Positions 48,697 to 57,848 of a stretch of 64,000 bases of DNA are shown here, one piece after another. The DNA lies in the NCBI RefSeq assembly GCF_007859275.1, contig NZ_VOHC01000001.1:87794-151793 (forward strand), in the 5' to 3' direction. The translations under genes and the position numbers were made by a program. Numbering within the stretch: position 1 is the first letter of the stretch; the number at the start of each line of letters is the position of its first letter. The DNA comes from Planomicrobium sp. CPCC 101079 (GTDB taxonomy: Bacteria; Bacillota; Bacilli; Bacillales_A; Planococcaceae). The notes under the pieces are model-generated. The model was not told where the DNA came from. It ran no database searches and saw nothing but the letters and a program-made list of their open reading frames with translations.

Positions 48697-50847
48697 ATGA
48701 AAAAATGGTTATGGCTAGGGGTTGTATCATTGGTTTTGATCGGATTTTTCAGCATATTGGAAATGGGATCAAACCATTTTGGGAAATCGTATGTCGAAAC
48801 AGAAGAATTTAGTCACAACTATAATAGCTTTACAGATCATTTGATCGCACTTGAGCTTGATCCATTAACAAAAGACAAGGAGTGGCCAATAACTGCTGAT
48901 GATATTGAAGAATACCGCAGCCGTTTTGGAACCCTTGCGGATCAACTCAGAAACATCCAAGATCAATATATTGCTGATATTGAACAAGCACAAAGCACAA
49001 ACAATGAAGGTCTTGAGAAAATACTCGTGGAAGAACGCGATAGAAAGCTTGCAGCAATTACCGAAAACTTCGCTGACGACGAAGTAGTGCGGGAAAAGAT
49101 AAGAGAAGAACGCGTAGCAGGACTCGCACAAGCGGCCAATCAAATTAGCAGTTTAAAGTCTTCCTTTTTAGAAGAGTCGGCTTACTATGTGTACCGGCTA
49201 AAGAATATCGAAACTGGCGAAACGTTCACGAAAGGAACAATCAAGGAAAATCCTTATTTTGAACAAACATACACTGCAGGTAATCCTTTAATTTCGTCTT
49301 ATAGTAGCTACTATAGTTTAGATATGGCTGTGCCAGAAGACGTGCTGCATTCCAATGCAGGGTTTGAAGGAACGGTTCAAATAGATAAAGCTTTGCTTGC
49401 TACTTCAATGTATGCAGGAGAAATAGAACGATTTGAATTTGCCAAAAACGTTCTCTATGTATTCGTGGCCATGGCAATTGCGGGAATCATTCTGCTCTTT
49501 ACTACGTTAAGATATGAAAAAAAGTGGTTTACTAGCATCTCCTTATACCAAAAGTGGAAAAGATTAATGATAGAATTTCGGTTTTTACTGATTTTCTTCA
49601 CTCTAATATTTGGATTAGGCGCATCTGCTGACTTATTTTCGATCATTCAGTATACATGGTCAGTTAGCAGTATGGAGCACAACTTAATACGGATGTTCAT
49701 GCATTTCAGCACTTCCTTGTTATTGATCGGCTCTACTGTTTTACAATTGATATGGTTTATGGCTTATTATAAAAATGAACGATCGCTCAAAGAAGAATTG
49801 CAGCAAAGCCCTACATTCCGGAGCTTTTCTACTATTCACCAAGCTTTTTTAAACAAATCAATCGGCTTTCAGACACTAGTTCTGCTGGTTGTCATCTTTT
49901 TCTGGGGGGCTGGTACGGCTCTGATGCTCACTATTCCCGATTTGATAATTGTCTGGATTCCAGCGACGCTCTTTATCGGTCTGCCGGTTCTGTTCTTCCT
50001 GTTGAACCGCTTTGGGTATCTGAATGTCTTAATGCAAGGCACTGAAAATATTGCGAATGGCCGGTTGAATGAAGTGCTGCCCGTCCGCGGTAAATCGGCC
50101 TTGGCCAACCATGCGCGCCAGTTGAACTTATTGAAAGAAGGAGTACGGCAATCGATGTCTGAACAGGCAAAGAGCGAACGATTAAAGACAGAGCTGATCA
50201 CCAACGTCAGCCACGATCTTCGCACACCATTGACGTCAATCATCACGTATACCGATTTGATGAAAGCGCCGGATTTATCTGATGAGGAACGCTTGTCCTA
50301 TGTGGAAATTCTCGACCGAAAATCGCAGCGCTTGAAAACACTTATTGAAGATTTATTTGAAGTGTCAAAAATGGCGAGCGGCAATATGGATCTTCAACGG
50401 ACCCGCCTCGATTTTACGCAGTTGATGACGCAAGCACTTGCGGAACATGCGGAAGACATTGCGGCGTCGGGCCTTGATTTCCGGATCAGCGCACCACAGA
50501 ATGCTGTCTTTATCCAAGCAGATGGCCAAAAATGGTGGCGGGTGCTCGATAATCTGATTATCAATGCCATAAAATACGCATTGCCCGGCACTAGGGTTTA
50601 CGTTTCTTTGAATGAAGTAAATGGCCAAACAGAATTTGTCATTAAGAATGTTACTCGCTATGAGCTCGGGGAAAACACGGACGAATTGTTTGAGCGCTTT
50701 AAACGAGGGGATGTTTCGCGGCAGACAGAAGGTTCAGGATTAGGGCTTGCCATTGCGCAGTCAATTGTTGAACTTCACGGCGGATCCATGAGAATAGAAG
50801 TGGATGGGGATTTGTTTAAAGTAACGGTGGCAATCAATAGTATTTAG
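48697..50847 (+). CDS. membrane sensor histidine kinase, VanS-like C-terminus
   Basis: A 716-residue kinase. The first membrane segment is at residues 3-22, followed by an extracellular region of about 225 residues that includes a charged coiled-coil stretch (residues ~65-150). A cluster of further membrane segments follows between residues ~250 and ~445. The cytoplasmic part has a short linker, HisKA with His506 (NVSHDLRTPLTSIITYTDLM), and HATPase with N box NLIINAIKYAL and GSGLGLAIAQSIVELHGG. The multi-segment membrane region is larger than in simple VanS. Start at ATG 48697, nine bases after GGAG. Confidence 0.9.
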   Translation: MKKWLWLGVVSLVLIGFFSILEMGSNHFGKSYVETEEFSHNYNSFTDHLIALELDPLTKDKEWPITADDIEEYRSRFGTLADQLRNIQDQYIADIEQAQSTNNEGLEKILVEERDRKLAAITENFADDEVVREKIREERVAGLAQAANQISSLKSSFLEESAYYVYRLKNIETGETFTKGTIKENPYFEQTYTAGNPLISSYSSYYSLDMAVPEDVLHSNAGFEGTVQIDKALLATSMYAGEIERFEFAKNVLYVFVAMAIAGIILLFTTLRYEKKWFTSISLYQKWKRLMIEFRFLLIFFTLIFGLGASADLFSIIQYTWSVSSMEHNLIRMFMHFSTSLLLIGSTVLQLIWFMAYYKNERSLKEELQQSPTFRSFSTIHQAFLNKSIGFQTLVLLVVIFFWGAGTALMLTIPDLIIVWIPATLFIGLPVLFFLLNRFGYLNVLMQGTENIANGRLNEVLPVRGKSALANHARQLNLLKEGVRQSMSEQAKSERLKTELITNVSHDLRTPLTSIITYTDLMKAPDLSDEERLSYVEILDRKSQRLKTLIEDLFEVSKMASGNMDLQRTRLDFTQLMTQALAEHAEDIAASGLDFRISAPQNAVFIQADGQKWWRVLDNLIINAIKYALPGTRVYVSLNEVNGQTEFVIKNVTRYELGENTDELFERFKRGDVSRQTEGSGLGLAIAQSIVELHGGSMRIEVDGDLFKVTVAINSI

Positions 50848-50878
50848 AAGAGGTCGGTTGTTAAGATTACGTCATAAT

Positions 50879-50918
50879 AAAAAGGGCTGTCGAGAAACTC
50901 TTGACAGCCCTTTTTATT
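50879..50918. terminator. bidirectional terminator after the kinase gene
   Basis: AAAAAGGGCTGTC pairs with GACAGCCCTTTTT over an 11-base loop. Confidence 0.85.
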
Positions 50919-51294
50919 ATGCTCTTTCCGACACTGCAAAATAATTTTCCTCACCATCAGCAAAGTTGAACACTTTGCCTGTAGGCATATCCACGATTTC
51001 TCCAACAGTGATATTTTTGCTGGACAAATCCTGATGCAACTGCTCAATATCCTCCGTGAAAAACATTAGGGAAGGGGTTTCGAGATTCAAGCCAGGTGAC
51101 ATTTCAGCTACTGCCTCTTTGTTATGTAGAATGATGCTCGTTCCAGCACCTGCTGATGGAGCAACTTCGATCCATCTCAACCCATGGGCAGTTTCATCTG
51201 CTAATACAGTAAATCCTAGTTTATCTGTCCAGAACTCCACCGCTTCCTCTTGATTGTTCACGTACAACATAACTTGGCCAAGTTTACTAATCAT
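50917..51294 (-). CDS. VOC/glyoxalase-fold protein
   Basis: A 125-residue vicinal-oxygen-chelate protein: ISKLGQVMLYVNNQEEAVEFWTDKLGFTVLADE, GLRWIEVAPSAGAGTSIILHN, PSLMFFTEDIEQLHQDLSSKNI and FADGEENYFAVSE. It fits the group often annotated as glyoxalase or bleomycin-resistance-like. The expected first metal His is replaced by Gln (LGQVMLYV), as in other members. Substrate unknown. Monocistronic. Confidence 0.83.
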   Translation of the reverse strand: MISKLGQVMLYVNNQEEAVEFWTDKLGFTVLADETAHGLRWIEVAPSAGAGTSIILHNKEAVAEMSPGLNLETPSLMFFTEDIEQLHQDLSSKNITVGEIVDMPTGKVFNFADGEENYFAVSERA

Positions 51295-51403
51295 TATTCC
51301 AGCTCCTTTGTCCTGTTATAGACTCTTAAGTATTTTTAGTTTAAATTATGTGTCAGAAATTTTAAATAACTTATTTTATATTTTATTTGCCAGGCGGGAT
51401 ATT

Positions 51404-51433
51404 TAAAAAACCATCAGGAGATCTGATGGTCTT
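51404..51433 (-). terminator. terminator of the lia operon
   Basis: On the minus strand, ACCATCAG pairs with CTGATGGT over a short loop and is followed by TTTTTTAA, just after the liaR stop. Confidence 0.8.
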
Positions 51434-51445
51434 AAAGAAAGAGTA

Positions 51446-52081
51446 TTATTGTGGAGGGGAAACCAGTTTATGCTGGAATGCGTAAATTACCGCCTGCGTG
51501 CGGTCATGGACTTCAAGTTTCGCCAGTAAGTTGCTGACATGCGTTTTAACGGTTTTTAAAGCAATGAAAAGTTCATCGGCGATTTCCTGGTTCGAGTAGC
51601 CGCTGGCCATCAGCAGCAAAATCTCCATTTCCCGCTCTGTCAAGTCTTCATGAGGTACATGGCTGTGGCGCATTTGCTTCATCATTTTACTCATCACTTC
51701 AGGTTCAAGGACCGGCGTGCCGTTCATCGTCTCGCGAATCGATTCAGCGATGCGGGAGGCTTTGGATGTTTTCAATATGTAACTGACCGCACCGGCTTTT
51801 AGAGCCGGATAAACTTTGTCGTCGTCCAAAAAGCTGGTGACAATCATGATTTTCGCTTCAGGCCATTTGGATATAATGATTTCTGTCGCTTCAGCACCGT
51901 TCATGACGGGCATGACCATATCCATCAAGATGACATCGGGACGTAAATCGAGTGCCATATCTACGGCTTCCTTGCCGTTTGCCGCTTCACCGACCACTTC
52001 CATATCTTGCTGTGCCTGCAAATAAGCAGAGACGCCGATGCGCACCATCTCATGGTCATCGACTAATAAGATTCGTATCAT
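51446..52081 (-). CDS. liaR: LiaR/VraR-type response regulator
   Basis: A 211-residue NarL-family regulator: receiver domain with Asp8-Asp9 and phospho-acceptor Asp54 (ILMDMVMPVMNG), and a LuxR-type helix-turn-helix (LTEREMEILLLMASGYSNQEIADELFIALKTVKTHVSNLLAKLEVHDRTQAVIYAF). The sequence closely follows LiaR/VraR. It activates the lia operon after cell-wall damage (for example by lipid II-binding antibiotics). It overlaps liaS by 26 bases and is the last gene of the operon. Confidence 0.94.
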   Translation of the reverse strand: MIRILLVDDHEMVRIGVSAYLQAQQDMEVVGEAANGKEAVDMALDLRPDVILMDMVMPVMNGAEATEIIISKWPEAKIMIVTSFLDDDKVYPALKAGAVSYILKTSKASRIAESIRETMNGTPVLEPEVMSKMMKQMRHSHVPHEDLTEREMEILLLMASGYSNQEIADELFIALKTVKTHVSNLLAKLEVHDRTQAVIYAFQHKLVSPPQ

Positions 52082-53102
52082 GGCTAACCTTCCTTTCGAT
52101 GGGGACTTTCACTTCAACAATCGTTCCTTCCGAAGGTACGGAAACAATTTTGCTGGTGGCACCGATTTCAATGGCGCGCTCTTCGATATGCTTCAAGCCA
52201 TATGAGGTGGATTTGGATTGTTCGCTTTCAAAACCGATTCCGTTGTCTTGGATGCGTAAAATGGCAAAGCCATCCCGTTCAACGAATAGGATGTGGACTT
52301 CGGTCGCTTTTGAATGGCGCAGTGTATTCGACAGCGTTTCCTGTGCAATCCGGAACAAATGATCTTCAGCGCCTTTTTGCAGCGGCATGTCCTCCAATTT
52401 ATGCTCGATTGTAAAGTTCACTTTTTCCTTTAATTCAGCCACAAGTTCAAACAAACCTTGGCGCAGCGTCTTATCATGAAGCGCGGCAGGACGCAAATGG
52501 AGGAGAAGGGCACGCATTTCAAGCTGGGCTTGCTGCACAATCTTCTCCGCTTGTGCTAGCCGGGGAGACGTCTCTCCGCTTTCAGTCATTGAAGACAATA
52601 GCATAGAAGCGGCAAATAATTGCTGGGAGACTGAGTCATGCAATTCCCGTGCGAGCCGCTGGCGCTCCATAACCAGCCGTTCCTGAATAATTTTATCTTG
52701 CGTTTCTGCCCGTTCATTTGAAATGCGGGCTAAGCTTTTACGCTGGGATTCCAGCAATTTTTGCAATTTCAAAATAGAGGTGGATATGTTATTCGGCAAG
52801 GTTTTCATATGGGCGGATCTAATGACTGTCTGATCTTCATTCCTCAAGAGGGCTTGGAAAATGGCGTCAATTTCTTTCACTTTAGAGCGGGACAGAGATT
52901 CTGACCACCAGGAAATGCCGCTCGCAAGAACAAGCATAATGACCAGCAGCCACAAACCAAAAGGCAGTCCAGCGACAAAATCTTCCCAAAGTATCGACCA
53001 TGTCTGGACAGTAGGCATGCCTAAAAGAACGAGTAAAATGCCGAAAATAACAACGGCAAATAAACCTACGAAGACTAAGCTGCGGGGCAGGATTTGTCTC
53101 AT
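52056..53102 (-). CDS. liaS: LiaS/VraS-type sensor histidine kinase
   Basis: A 348-residue HisKA_3-type kinase with two membrane segments (residues ~9-29 and ~47-65) and only a short outer loop, which marks an intramembrane-sensing kinase. The phospho-acceptor is His155 (RQRLARELHDSVSQQLFA), and the ATPase domain has NTLRHSKA and DNGIGF. It is kept off by LiaF in known systems. Its start overlaps the liaF stop (ATGA). Confidence 0.94.
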   Translation of the reverse strand: MRQILPRSLVFVGLFAVVIFGILLVLLGMPTVQTWSILWEDFVAGLPFGLWLLVIMLVLASGISWWSESLSRSKVKEIDAIFQALLRNEDQTVIRSAHMKTLPNNISTSILKLQKLLESQRKSLARISNERAETQDKIIQERLVMERQRLARELHDSVSQQLFAASMLLSSMTESGETSPRLAQAEKIVQQAQLEMRALLLHLRPAALHDKTLRQGLFELVAELKEKVNFTIEHKLEDMPLQKGAEDHLFRIAQETLSNTLRHSKATEVHILFVERDGFAILRIQDNGIGFESEQSKSTSYGLKHIEERAIEIGATSKIVSVPSEGTIVEVKVPIERKVSHDTNLISR

Positions 53103-53797
53103 CGGCGAATCACCTCAACATCACCCATCCAAGTTGTAACGGAAACAATCATTTCTGTTTTGCTGTCTGCCGCTTCGATGTAGCCATCTTCTGCATGAAC
53201 AGTACTGTACCAGAGGCGCTGTTTTTCATTTTTGAAAAAGCAAGCTTCGCCAAGAAGCGTTGAATAATATACGCGGACCGGCACTTCATAAGGGACGATA
53301 ACGCGCACTTTTCCAAAACCTTGCCGAATGGAAACCAATGAAGTTTTTTTCGGCAAGACTGTTTGCGTAGCATCGATCAGCAAATCACCGAAAAATCCTT
53401 GCACATGAATGTCTTTCCATTCATAAGCTTCAATCGGCGTGCTTTGAGCGGACAAAAATTTATTTTTGATCAATCCGTTGTCAATGGTTTTTCGGATAGG
53501 CACTTCCTGTTGCCATTCTTCGCCCTTCCATAGGCGGACCAATAAGTAGAGAGCCACTACAAGGATAAATGCGCGCAAGCTCCACATTGAAAGGATAGAA
53601 ATGCCGATCAAGATAAACCCGGTCCACAGGAAGGACTTTCGGGTTTTTCTGGTTTTCTTGAGCCCATAATAAATCAATCCGATACCAAGAAGAACCAAAA
53701 ACACGCTGCCATTGCCAAAAAAGGCAGATTCCACGAATACAAGAAGCAAAGCGCTGAGCAGGAAAAACGCTTGTTTGTTAGTTGAAAAACTTTGCAT
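53099..53797 (-). CDS. liaF: LiaF-like membrane inhibitor of the Lia kinase
   Basis: A 232-residue protein with about four membrane segments in the first 90 residues and a C-terminal LiaF-type domain (KNKFLSAQSTPIEAYEWKDIHVQGFFGDLLIDATQTVLPKKTSLVSIRQGFGKVRVIVPYEVPVRVYYSTLLGEACFF...VTTWMGDVEVIRR). LiaF holds LiaS inactive without stress. ATG at 53797 is 11 bases after GGAGG. It is in one operon with the genes on both sides. Confidence 0.92.
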   Translation of the reverse strand: MQSFSTNKQAFFLLSALLLVFVESAFFGNGSVFLVLLGIGLIYYGLKKTRKTRKSFLWTGFILIGISILSMWSLRAFILVVALYLLVRLWKGEEWQQEVPIRKTIDNGLIKNKFLSAQSTPIEAYEWKDIHVQGFFGDLLIDATQTVLPKKTSLVSIRQGFGKVRVIVPYEVPVRVYYSTLLGEACFFKNEKQRLWYSTVHAEDGYIEAADSKTEMIVSVTTWMGDVEVIRR

Positions 53798-53863
53798 GGC
53801 TGTTTTCGCCTCCTTCTTTGTAGCAGAAAAGTGAGAAGAAGTTTTTCTTCTTCTCACTTCAGT

Positions 53864-54502
53864 TTAACCAATTTCCTGTTGCTTTGCGCTGTTTTTTTCT
53901 AAAGTTTCCAACCGGCGTTCCATAGCAGAACGTTCGTATTCATCTTCCACTTTAGTACCAAGTTTTTTGATATAGGAAGCCATATCGTCATATGATCCGA
54001 TGCGTTCCGCCACAAGCTCTGGGCTCAACACTTTGTCCATTTGATAATGCGCGCGCGTGGCATTTTCTTTGCCCATCAATTGAAGCTGTTTAACTTTCAT
54101 ATCTTTCACTTTGTGTTTCATTTCTTCGTAGCGCTGTTCCAACTGCGTTAGTTCGGCCAAGTTTTCGTTAATGCTTGTTTTCAGTTCTGCCACTCGGTTT
54201 GAATAAGCGGCAACTTCCATTTCAGCAAAGTTAGCCAAATCACTTTCGCCGGAAGCGTTGGCAAGGTCTAATTGAGACGTGCGTTTGTCCAGCATTTTTG
54301 TAGCTTCTGCTAGTTCTTTTTCCAATTTGGCTGTCAACTGAGCTTGTCGTTCAAGCCATTTGCCAGTTGTTTCTGTTTGTTTTTCAGCTTCTGTAATATA
54401 CTGATTCAATAAGGCGATCGGATTTTTTTCTTCCCGTTTCGCCAGTACTTTGTCCATATCCGTTGCAAATGCGAATTTAAAACGTTCCCATAATGTTGTC
54501 AT
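53864..54502 (-). CDS. liaH: PspA/IM30-family protein, LiaH-like
   Basis: A 212-residue almost entirely helical PspA/IM30 protein: LWERFKFAFATDMDKVLAKREEKNPIALLNQYITEAEKQTETTGKWLERQAQLTAKLEKELAEATK, then a long coiled coil to about residue 160. Such proteins form large rings or rods on the inner face of the membrane and protect it. The start codon overlaps the stop of the liaI-like gene (ATGA), and AGGAGG precedes it. It is the main effector of the lia operon. Confidence 0.92.
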   Translation of the reverse strand: MTTLWERFKFAFATDMDKVLAKREEKNPIALLNQYITEAEKQTETTGKWLERQAQLTAKLEKELAEATKMLDKRTSQLDLANASGESDLANFAEMEVAAYSNRVAELKTSINENLAELTQLEQRYEEMKHKVKDMKVKQLQLMGKENATRAHYQMDKVLSPELVAERIGSYDDMASYIKKLGTKVEDEYERSAMERRLETLEKNSAKQQEIG

Positions 54503-54858
54503 TTGTATTCCTCCTGTTTTGAAAGTTTGCTCCATTCTCTTTCAAAGTTCGTGAATGGATCGTTTGTTTCAGTAAAACTAGTTGCAGGCTTGTTGTTCCA
54601 CTGGCGGTAAATCATCCAAAGAGCTGCGATTGCCGCTACACCGATAAGTGCCGGAGCGTTGGAGATTGCCGAAATTGCACCGATGATCCCGACGAAAGCC
54701 CACCAAACTTTCTTTGCTGTTGACATACTTTGAAGATAAAAGTGGACGCCCATGTAGATGATTAAACCTGAGACTGCCAATCCGATCATTGGCCCAATGT
54801 GAGACAGTGCGACGATTCCGGCGATGATGCCAAACGTGATCAACCAAAATTTGTTCAA
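54499..54858 (-). CDS. liaI: LiaI-like small membrane protein
   Basis: A 119-residue protein with three to four membrane segments in residues 1-88 and a charged cytoplasmic tail (NFEREWSKLSKQEEYK). Its place directly before the PspA-type gene matches B. subtilis liaI, whose product anchors LiaH at the membrane. TTG start behind AGGAGG. It is the first gene of the liaI-H-F-S-R operon; liaG, present in B. subtilis, is missing here. The operon promoter should lie in 54860-54960, where only a weak TTGCAG/TAAGAT pair was seen. Confidence 0.85.
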   Translation of the reverse strand: MNKFWLITFGIIAGIVALSHIGPMIGLAVSGLIIYMGVHFYLQSMSTAKKVWWAFVGIIGAISAISNAPALIGVAAIAALWMIYRQWNNKPATSFTETNDPFTNFEREWSKLSKQEEYK

Positions 54859-55029
54859 GGTATTTCCTCCTCTCGATTTATAAGCTAATCTTATCAGCGT
54901 AAAAGATTCTGCAACACGGTCCCTGACTGCATCTTTTACTAAGACTTGAGGCGTAGATGGAAGTAGGAAGTATTGTTTTGGACTCAGAATGGTATAATGT
55001 CTTCTATATTATGAAGAGGGGATTTAGCG

Positions 55030-56115
55030 ATGAGAATAATTACGGCCAGTATTGGCACTTTATTTATTTACATGAGCCTTGTTGCCTTTATTGGCTGGAA
55101 TGTGTACCTATGGCTGCACAGTTTACTGCCCGGGCTGAATCCTTGGCTTTTTGCAGTGTTATGGTTTCTATGGGCTTTCAGTTACTTGATTGGGAGGCTA
55201 GGACATCAATGGCTCTTGTTTTCAGTTTTAGGGGCATATTGGTTCGCCTTTTTTGAATATGCTGTTCTTCTTCTTCCGTTAGCGGACATTGCCAGTTTGT
55301 TTGTGCCTTCAGAGCAGCCGGCTTTGATTGTCGGTTCAGTTATGGCCGGCGTCTTCCTGCTTATTTTTATTGTGGGCTCATTTTTGGCATATAATCCGGT
55401 TGTGCGAGAACTTGAAATCACCGTAGATGCCCCGGAAGCGGACCCGTTGCATATTGTCTTGGCATCGGATTTTCACCTGGGCGTCCTTTCAGGAAAAAAT
55501 CATCTGCAGCGTTTTGTCAATAAAAGCAATAGCTTGAATCCGGATGTAGTTCTTCTGGCAGGCGATTTGGTCGATGATGATCCGATTTGGTACGGCCGTT
55601 ATGGAATGGCGGATGTTATGGGCCAGCTCAAAGCGAACCTCGGCGTTTATGGCATACTCGGCAACCATGATTATTACGGCAAAAAAATACCCTTGCTTGT
55701 ACAGCTGATGGAAAAGTCGGGCGTCCATATATTGCGGGATGAAACCATTTTGGTCGAAAATCGTTTCTATCTTACGGGAAGAGAAGACCGGACATTCCGT
55801 GACCGGCCGCTTCTCGAAATCTTAAAACCGAAAAGTGGCCTGCCATGGATTGTCATGGACCACACACCGCCAAGATTAGATGTACCAACTAGGCTAGGCG
55901 TGGATTTGCAGGTGTCTGGCCATACTCATAAAGGGCAAATGTGGCCCAATCGTTTTATAACGAAGAAAGTATTTGAGTTGGATTACGGCCATCGGAAAAT
56001 AGGGAAATCTCATTTTCTCGTATCTTCCGGCTTCGGGTTTTGGGGACCGCCTATACGGATTGGCAGCCGTTCAGAACTATGGTCAATAAAAATGAAATTC
56101 AAAGAGCAAACGTAA
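55030..56115 (+). CDS. membrane-anchored metallophosphoesterase, YkuE/YkoQ type
   Basis: A 361-residue protein with about four N-terminal membrane segments (residues 1-130) and a calcineurin-type phosphoesterase domain: ASDFHLG, LAGDLVDDD, GILGNHDYYG, VMDHTPPRLDVP and VSGHTHKGQMWP, all with the expected metal ligands. Related B. subtilis proteins act on lipid or nucleotide phosphates (YkuE is a Tat-exported lipid phosphoesterase); the substrate here is unknown. It is followed 13 bases later by the DedA gene, so a shared lipid-carrier function is possible. Confidence 0.9.
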   Translation: MRIITASIGTLFIYMSLVAFIGWNVYLWLHSLLPGLNPWLFAVLWFLWAFSYLIGRLGHQWLLFSVLGAYWFAFFEYAVLLLPLADIASLFVPSEQPALIVGSVMAGVFLLIFIVGSFLAYNPVVRELEITVDAPEADPLHIVLASDFHLGVLSGKNHLQRFVNKSNSLNPDVVLLAGDLVDDDPIWYGRYGMADVMGQLKANLGVYGILGNHDYYGKKIPLLVQLMEKSGVHILRDETILVENRFYLTGREDRTFRDRPLLEILKPKSGLPWIVMDHTPPRLDVPTRLGVDLQVSGHTHKGQMWPNRFITKKVFELDYGHRKIGKSHFLVSSGFGFWGPPIRIGSRSELWSIKMKFKEQT

Positions 56116-56128
56116 AGGGAGCGGACAA

Positions 56129-56743
56129 ATGGAACAGTGGATTACATCAGTAATGTCGGATTACGGTTATATAGGTATTTTCTTTCTTATAATGTTGGAA
56201 AATATCTTCCCTCCGATTCCGTCGGAACTTATTTTAACGGTAGGCGGCTTTATGACGACAACTACAACAATGACAATTCCGGGCGTTATCGCTGCATCGA
56301 CTGCAGGTTCGGTAATCGGGGCGGTTGTGCTATATGGCGCTGGTTTGTTGCTGGACGTAGAGCGGCTTGAAAAAATTATCGACAAGTATGGCAACTTGCT
56401 GAAAGTAAAGCACGAAGATATACGGCGGGCTGATTCTTGGTTTGACCGCTTCGGCATTTGGACGGTCTTTTTCGGAAGGCTGATTCCGCTCGTGCGAAGC
56501 TTGATTTCCATTCCTGCGGGGATGTCGAATATGAAGTTTTGGCAATTCCTGCTCTTTACAACACTGGGGACTATTATATGGAATACAGTATTGGTTTTTG
56601 TCGGTGAAGCGGTTGGCGACAACCGGGAGAAAATCCTGGAACAGTTGGATATTTACTCAAACGTCGTATACGCGTTGATCGTTTTAGCAACGCTCGCGGC
56701 TGTTTGGTATTATTTCAAGAAAATCAGAACACGGACAAATTGA
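56129..56743 (+). CDS. DedA-family membrane protein
   Basis: A 204-residue DedA/VTT protein: GYIGIFFLIMLENIFPPIPSELILTVGGFM (re-entrant loop with Glu and Pro-Pro-Ile-Pro-Ser-Glu), and FGIWTVFFGRLIPLVRSLISIPAGMSNMKFWQFLLFTTLGTIIWNTVLVFVGEAVG with the conserved Arg residues. Members of this family recycle undecaprenyl phosphate across the membrane (UptA in B. subtilis) or other lipids. It is in an operon with the metallophosphoesterase. GGGAG precedes the ATG. Confidence 0.92.
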   Translation: MEQWITSVMSDYGYIGIFFLIMLENIFPPIPSELILTVGGFMTTTTTMTIPGVIAASTAGSVIGAVVLYGAGLLLDVERLEKIIDKYGNLLKVKHEDIRRADSWFDRFGIWTVFFGRLIPLVRSLISIPAGMSNMKFWQFLLFTTLGTIIWNTVLVFVGEAVGDNREKILEQLDIYSNVVYALIVLATLAAVWYYFKKIRTRTN

Positions 56744-56748
56744 AAACA

Positions 56749-56782
56749 GAAAACTGCAGGCAATTGCCTGCAGTTTTTTATA
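56749..56782 (+). terminator. terminator after the DedA gene
   Basis: AAACTGCAGGC pairs with GCCTGCAGTTT over AATT and is followed by TTT. Confidence 0.9.
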
Positions 56783-56821
56783 TTGATACAATTGTTAGAT
56801 AATAAAGTATGGAGGGATAAC

Positions 56822-57772
56822 ATGAAGCCAATCATTTACATAACGCAGAAGCTGCCGGAACAAGCAGTTGCCAAACTGCGGGATTCATACGAGGTGCGTA
56901 TGTGGCACGACGACCAATCCGCTGCACCGCGTGAAGAGATACTGAAGCAAGTAAAAGAAGCACACGCACTTTGGTCCATGCTTTCTGATAACATTGACCG
57001 GCCTGTATTTGAAGCTGCGCCAAATTTAAAAATTATCTCGAATCTTGCTGTCGGCCATAACAACATCGATTTGGAAGCGGCCCATGATCATGGAGTAATG
57101 GTAACGAATACACCGGAGGTTTTAACGGAAACGACCGCCGACTTGACGTTTGCGCTTTTGCTTGCGGCGGCCCGGCGTATTGTCGAAGCCGATAAAACTG
57201 TCCGTTCTGGCGAGTGGAAATCTTGGACACCGATGGGAATGACTGGTCAAAACGTTGGAGGGGCGACGCTCGGAATCATTGGCATGGGCCGGATAGGAGA
57301 AGCGGTTGCAAGACGTGGCCAAGGATTTGGGATGAATGTGCTATATCATAACCGGACACGCAAAAGTTTGGAAGACGTTAAATATGCAGCTTTAGACGAA
57401 CTTCTTCAAACTTCAGATTTTGTTGTCCTTTTAACGCCGTTGACAAACGAAACAAGAGGGATGATTGGTGAAAGGGAATTGTCATTGATGAAAGAAACTG
57501 CGATCTTGATCAATGTGGCTCGCGGAGGCGTCGTTGAAGAAGCGGCTTTGTTCGAAGCATTAAAAGCCAAAAAAATCTGGGGAGCTGGCCTGGATGTTTT
57601 TGAACAAGAACCGGTGCCGACAGATCATCCATTGCTGACTTTGCCGAACGTTACCGTTCTTCCGCATATTGGCAGCGCCACCGTCCAAACACGCCTGGCA
57701 ATGATGGAAATGAACGCTTCCGCTATTTCCGCTTGCTTAGAAGGCCGCTCCGTCCAAAACCGTGTTTGCTAA
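56822..57772 (+). CDS. D-2-hydroxyacid dehydrogenase (glyoxylate/hydroxypyruvate reductase type)
   Basis: A 316-residue dehydrogenase. It shows the substrate-binding NLAVGHNNIDLEAA, the NAD(P) motif LGIIGMGRIGEAVARRGQGFGMNVLYHNRT (an Arg at the cofactor-selecting position suggests NADP), the catalytic Arg in NVARGGVVEEAAL, Glu in FEQEPVP, and His in LPHIGSAT. It belongs to the GhrB/glyoxylate reductase branch. The start is ATG 56822 behind GGAGGG; the open frame upstream to 56783 runs into the terminator. Confidence 0.9.
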   Translation: MKPIIYITQKLPEQAVAKLRDSYEVRMWHDDQSAAPREEILKQVKEAHALWSMLSDNIDRPVFEAAPNLKIISNLAVGHNNIDLEAAHDHGVMVTNTPEVLTETTADLTFALLLAAARRIVEADKTVRSGEWKSWTPMGMTGQNVGGATLGIIGMGRIGEAVARRGQGFGMNVLYHNRTRKSLEDVKYAALDELLQTSDFVVLLTPLTNETRGMIGERELSLMKETAILINVARGGVVEEAALFEALKAKKIWGAGLDVFEQEPVPTDHPLLTLPNVTVLPHIGSATVQTRLAMMEMNASAISACLEGRSVQNRVC

Positions 57773-57848
57773 AATATAGCTTCCAGTTCAACTGAAAAAT
57801 GATTTTTTTACAAACTTCTGTCTGAACAAGAATTGCATAAAACTGAAA

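Noticed and set aside
52056..52081. Overlap of liaS and liaR as a possible frameshift or annotation fault
   Set aside because: Both reading frames are intact with full family domains, and short overlaps between these two genes are usual and consistent with coupled translation.
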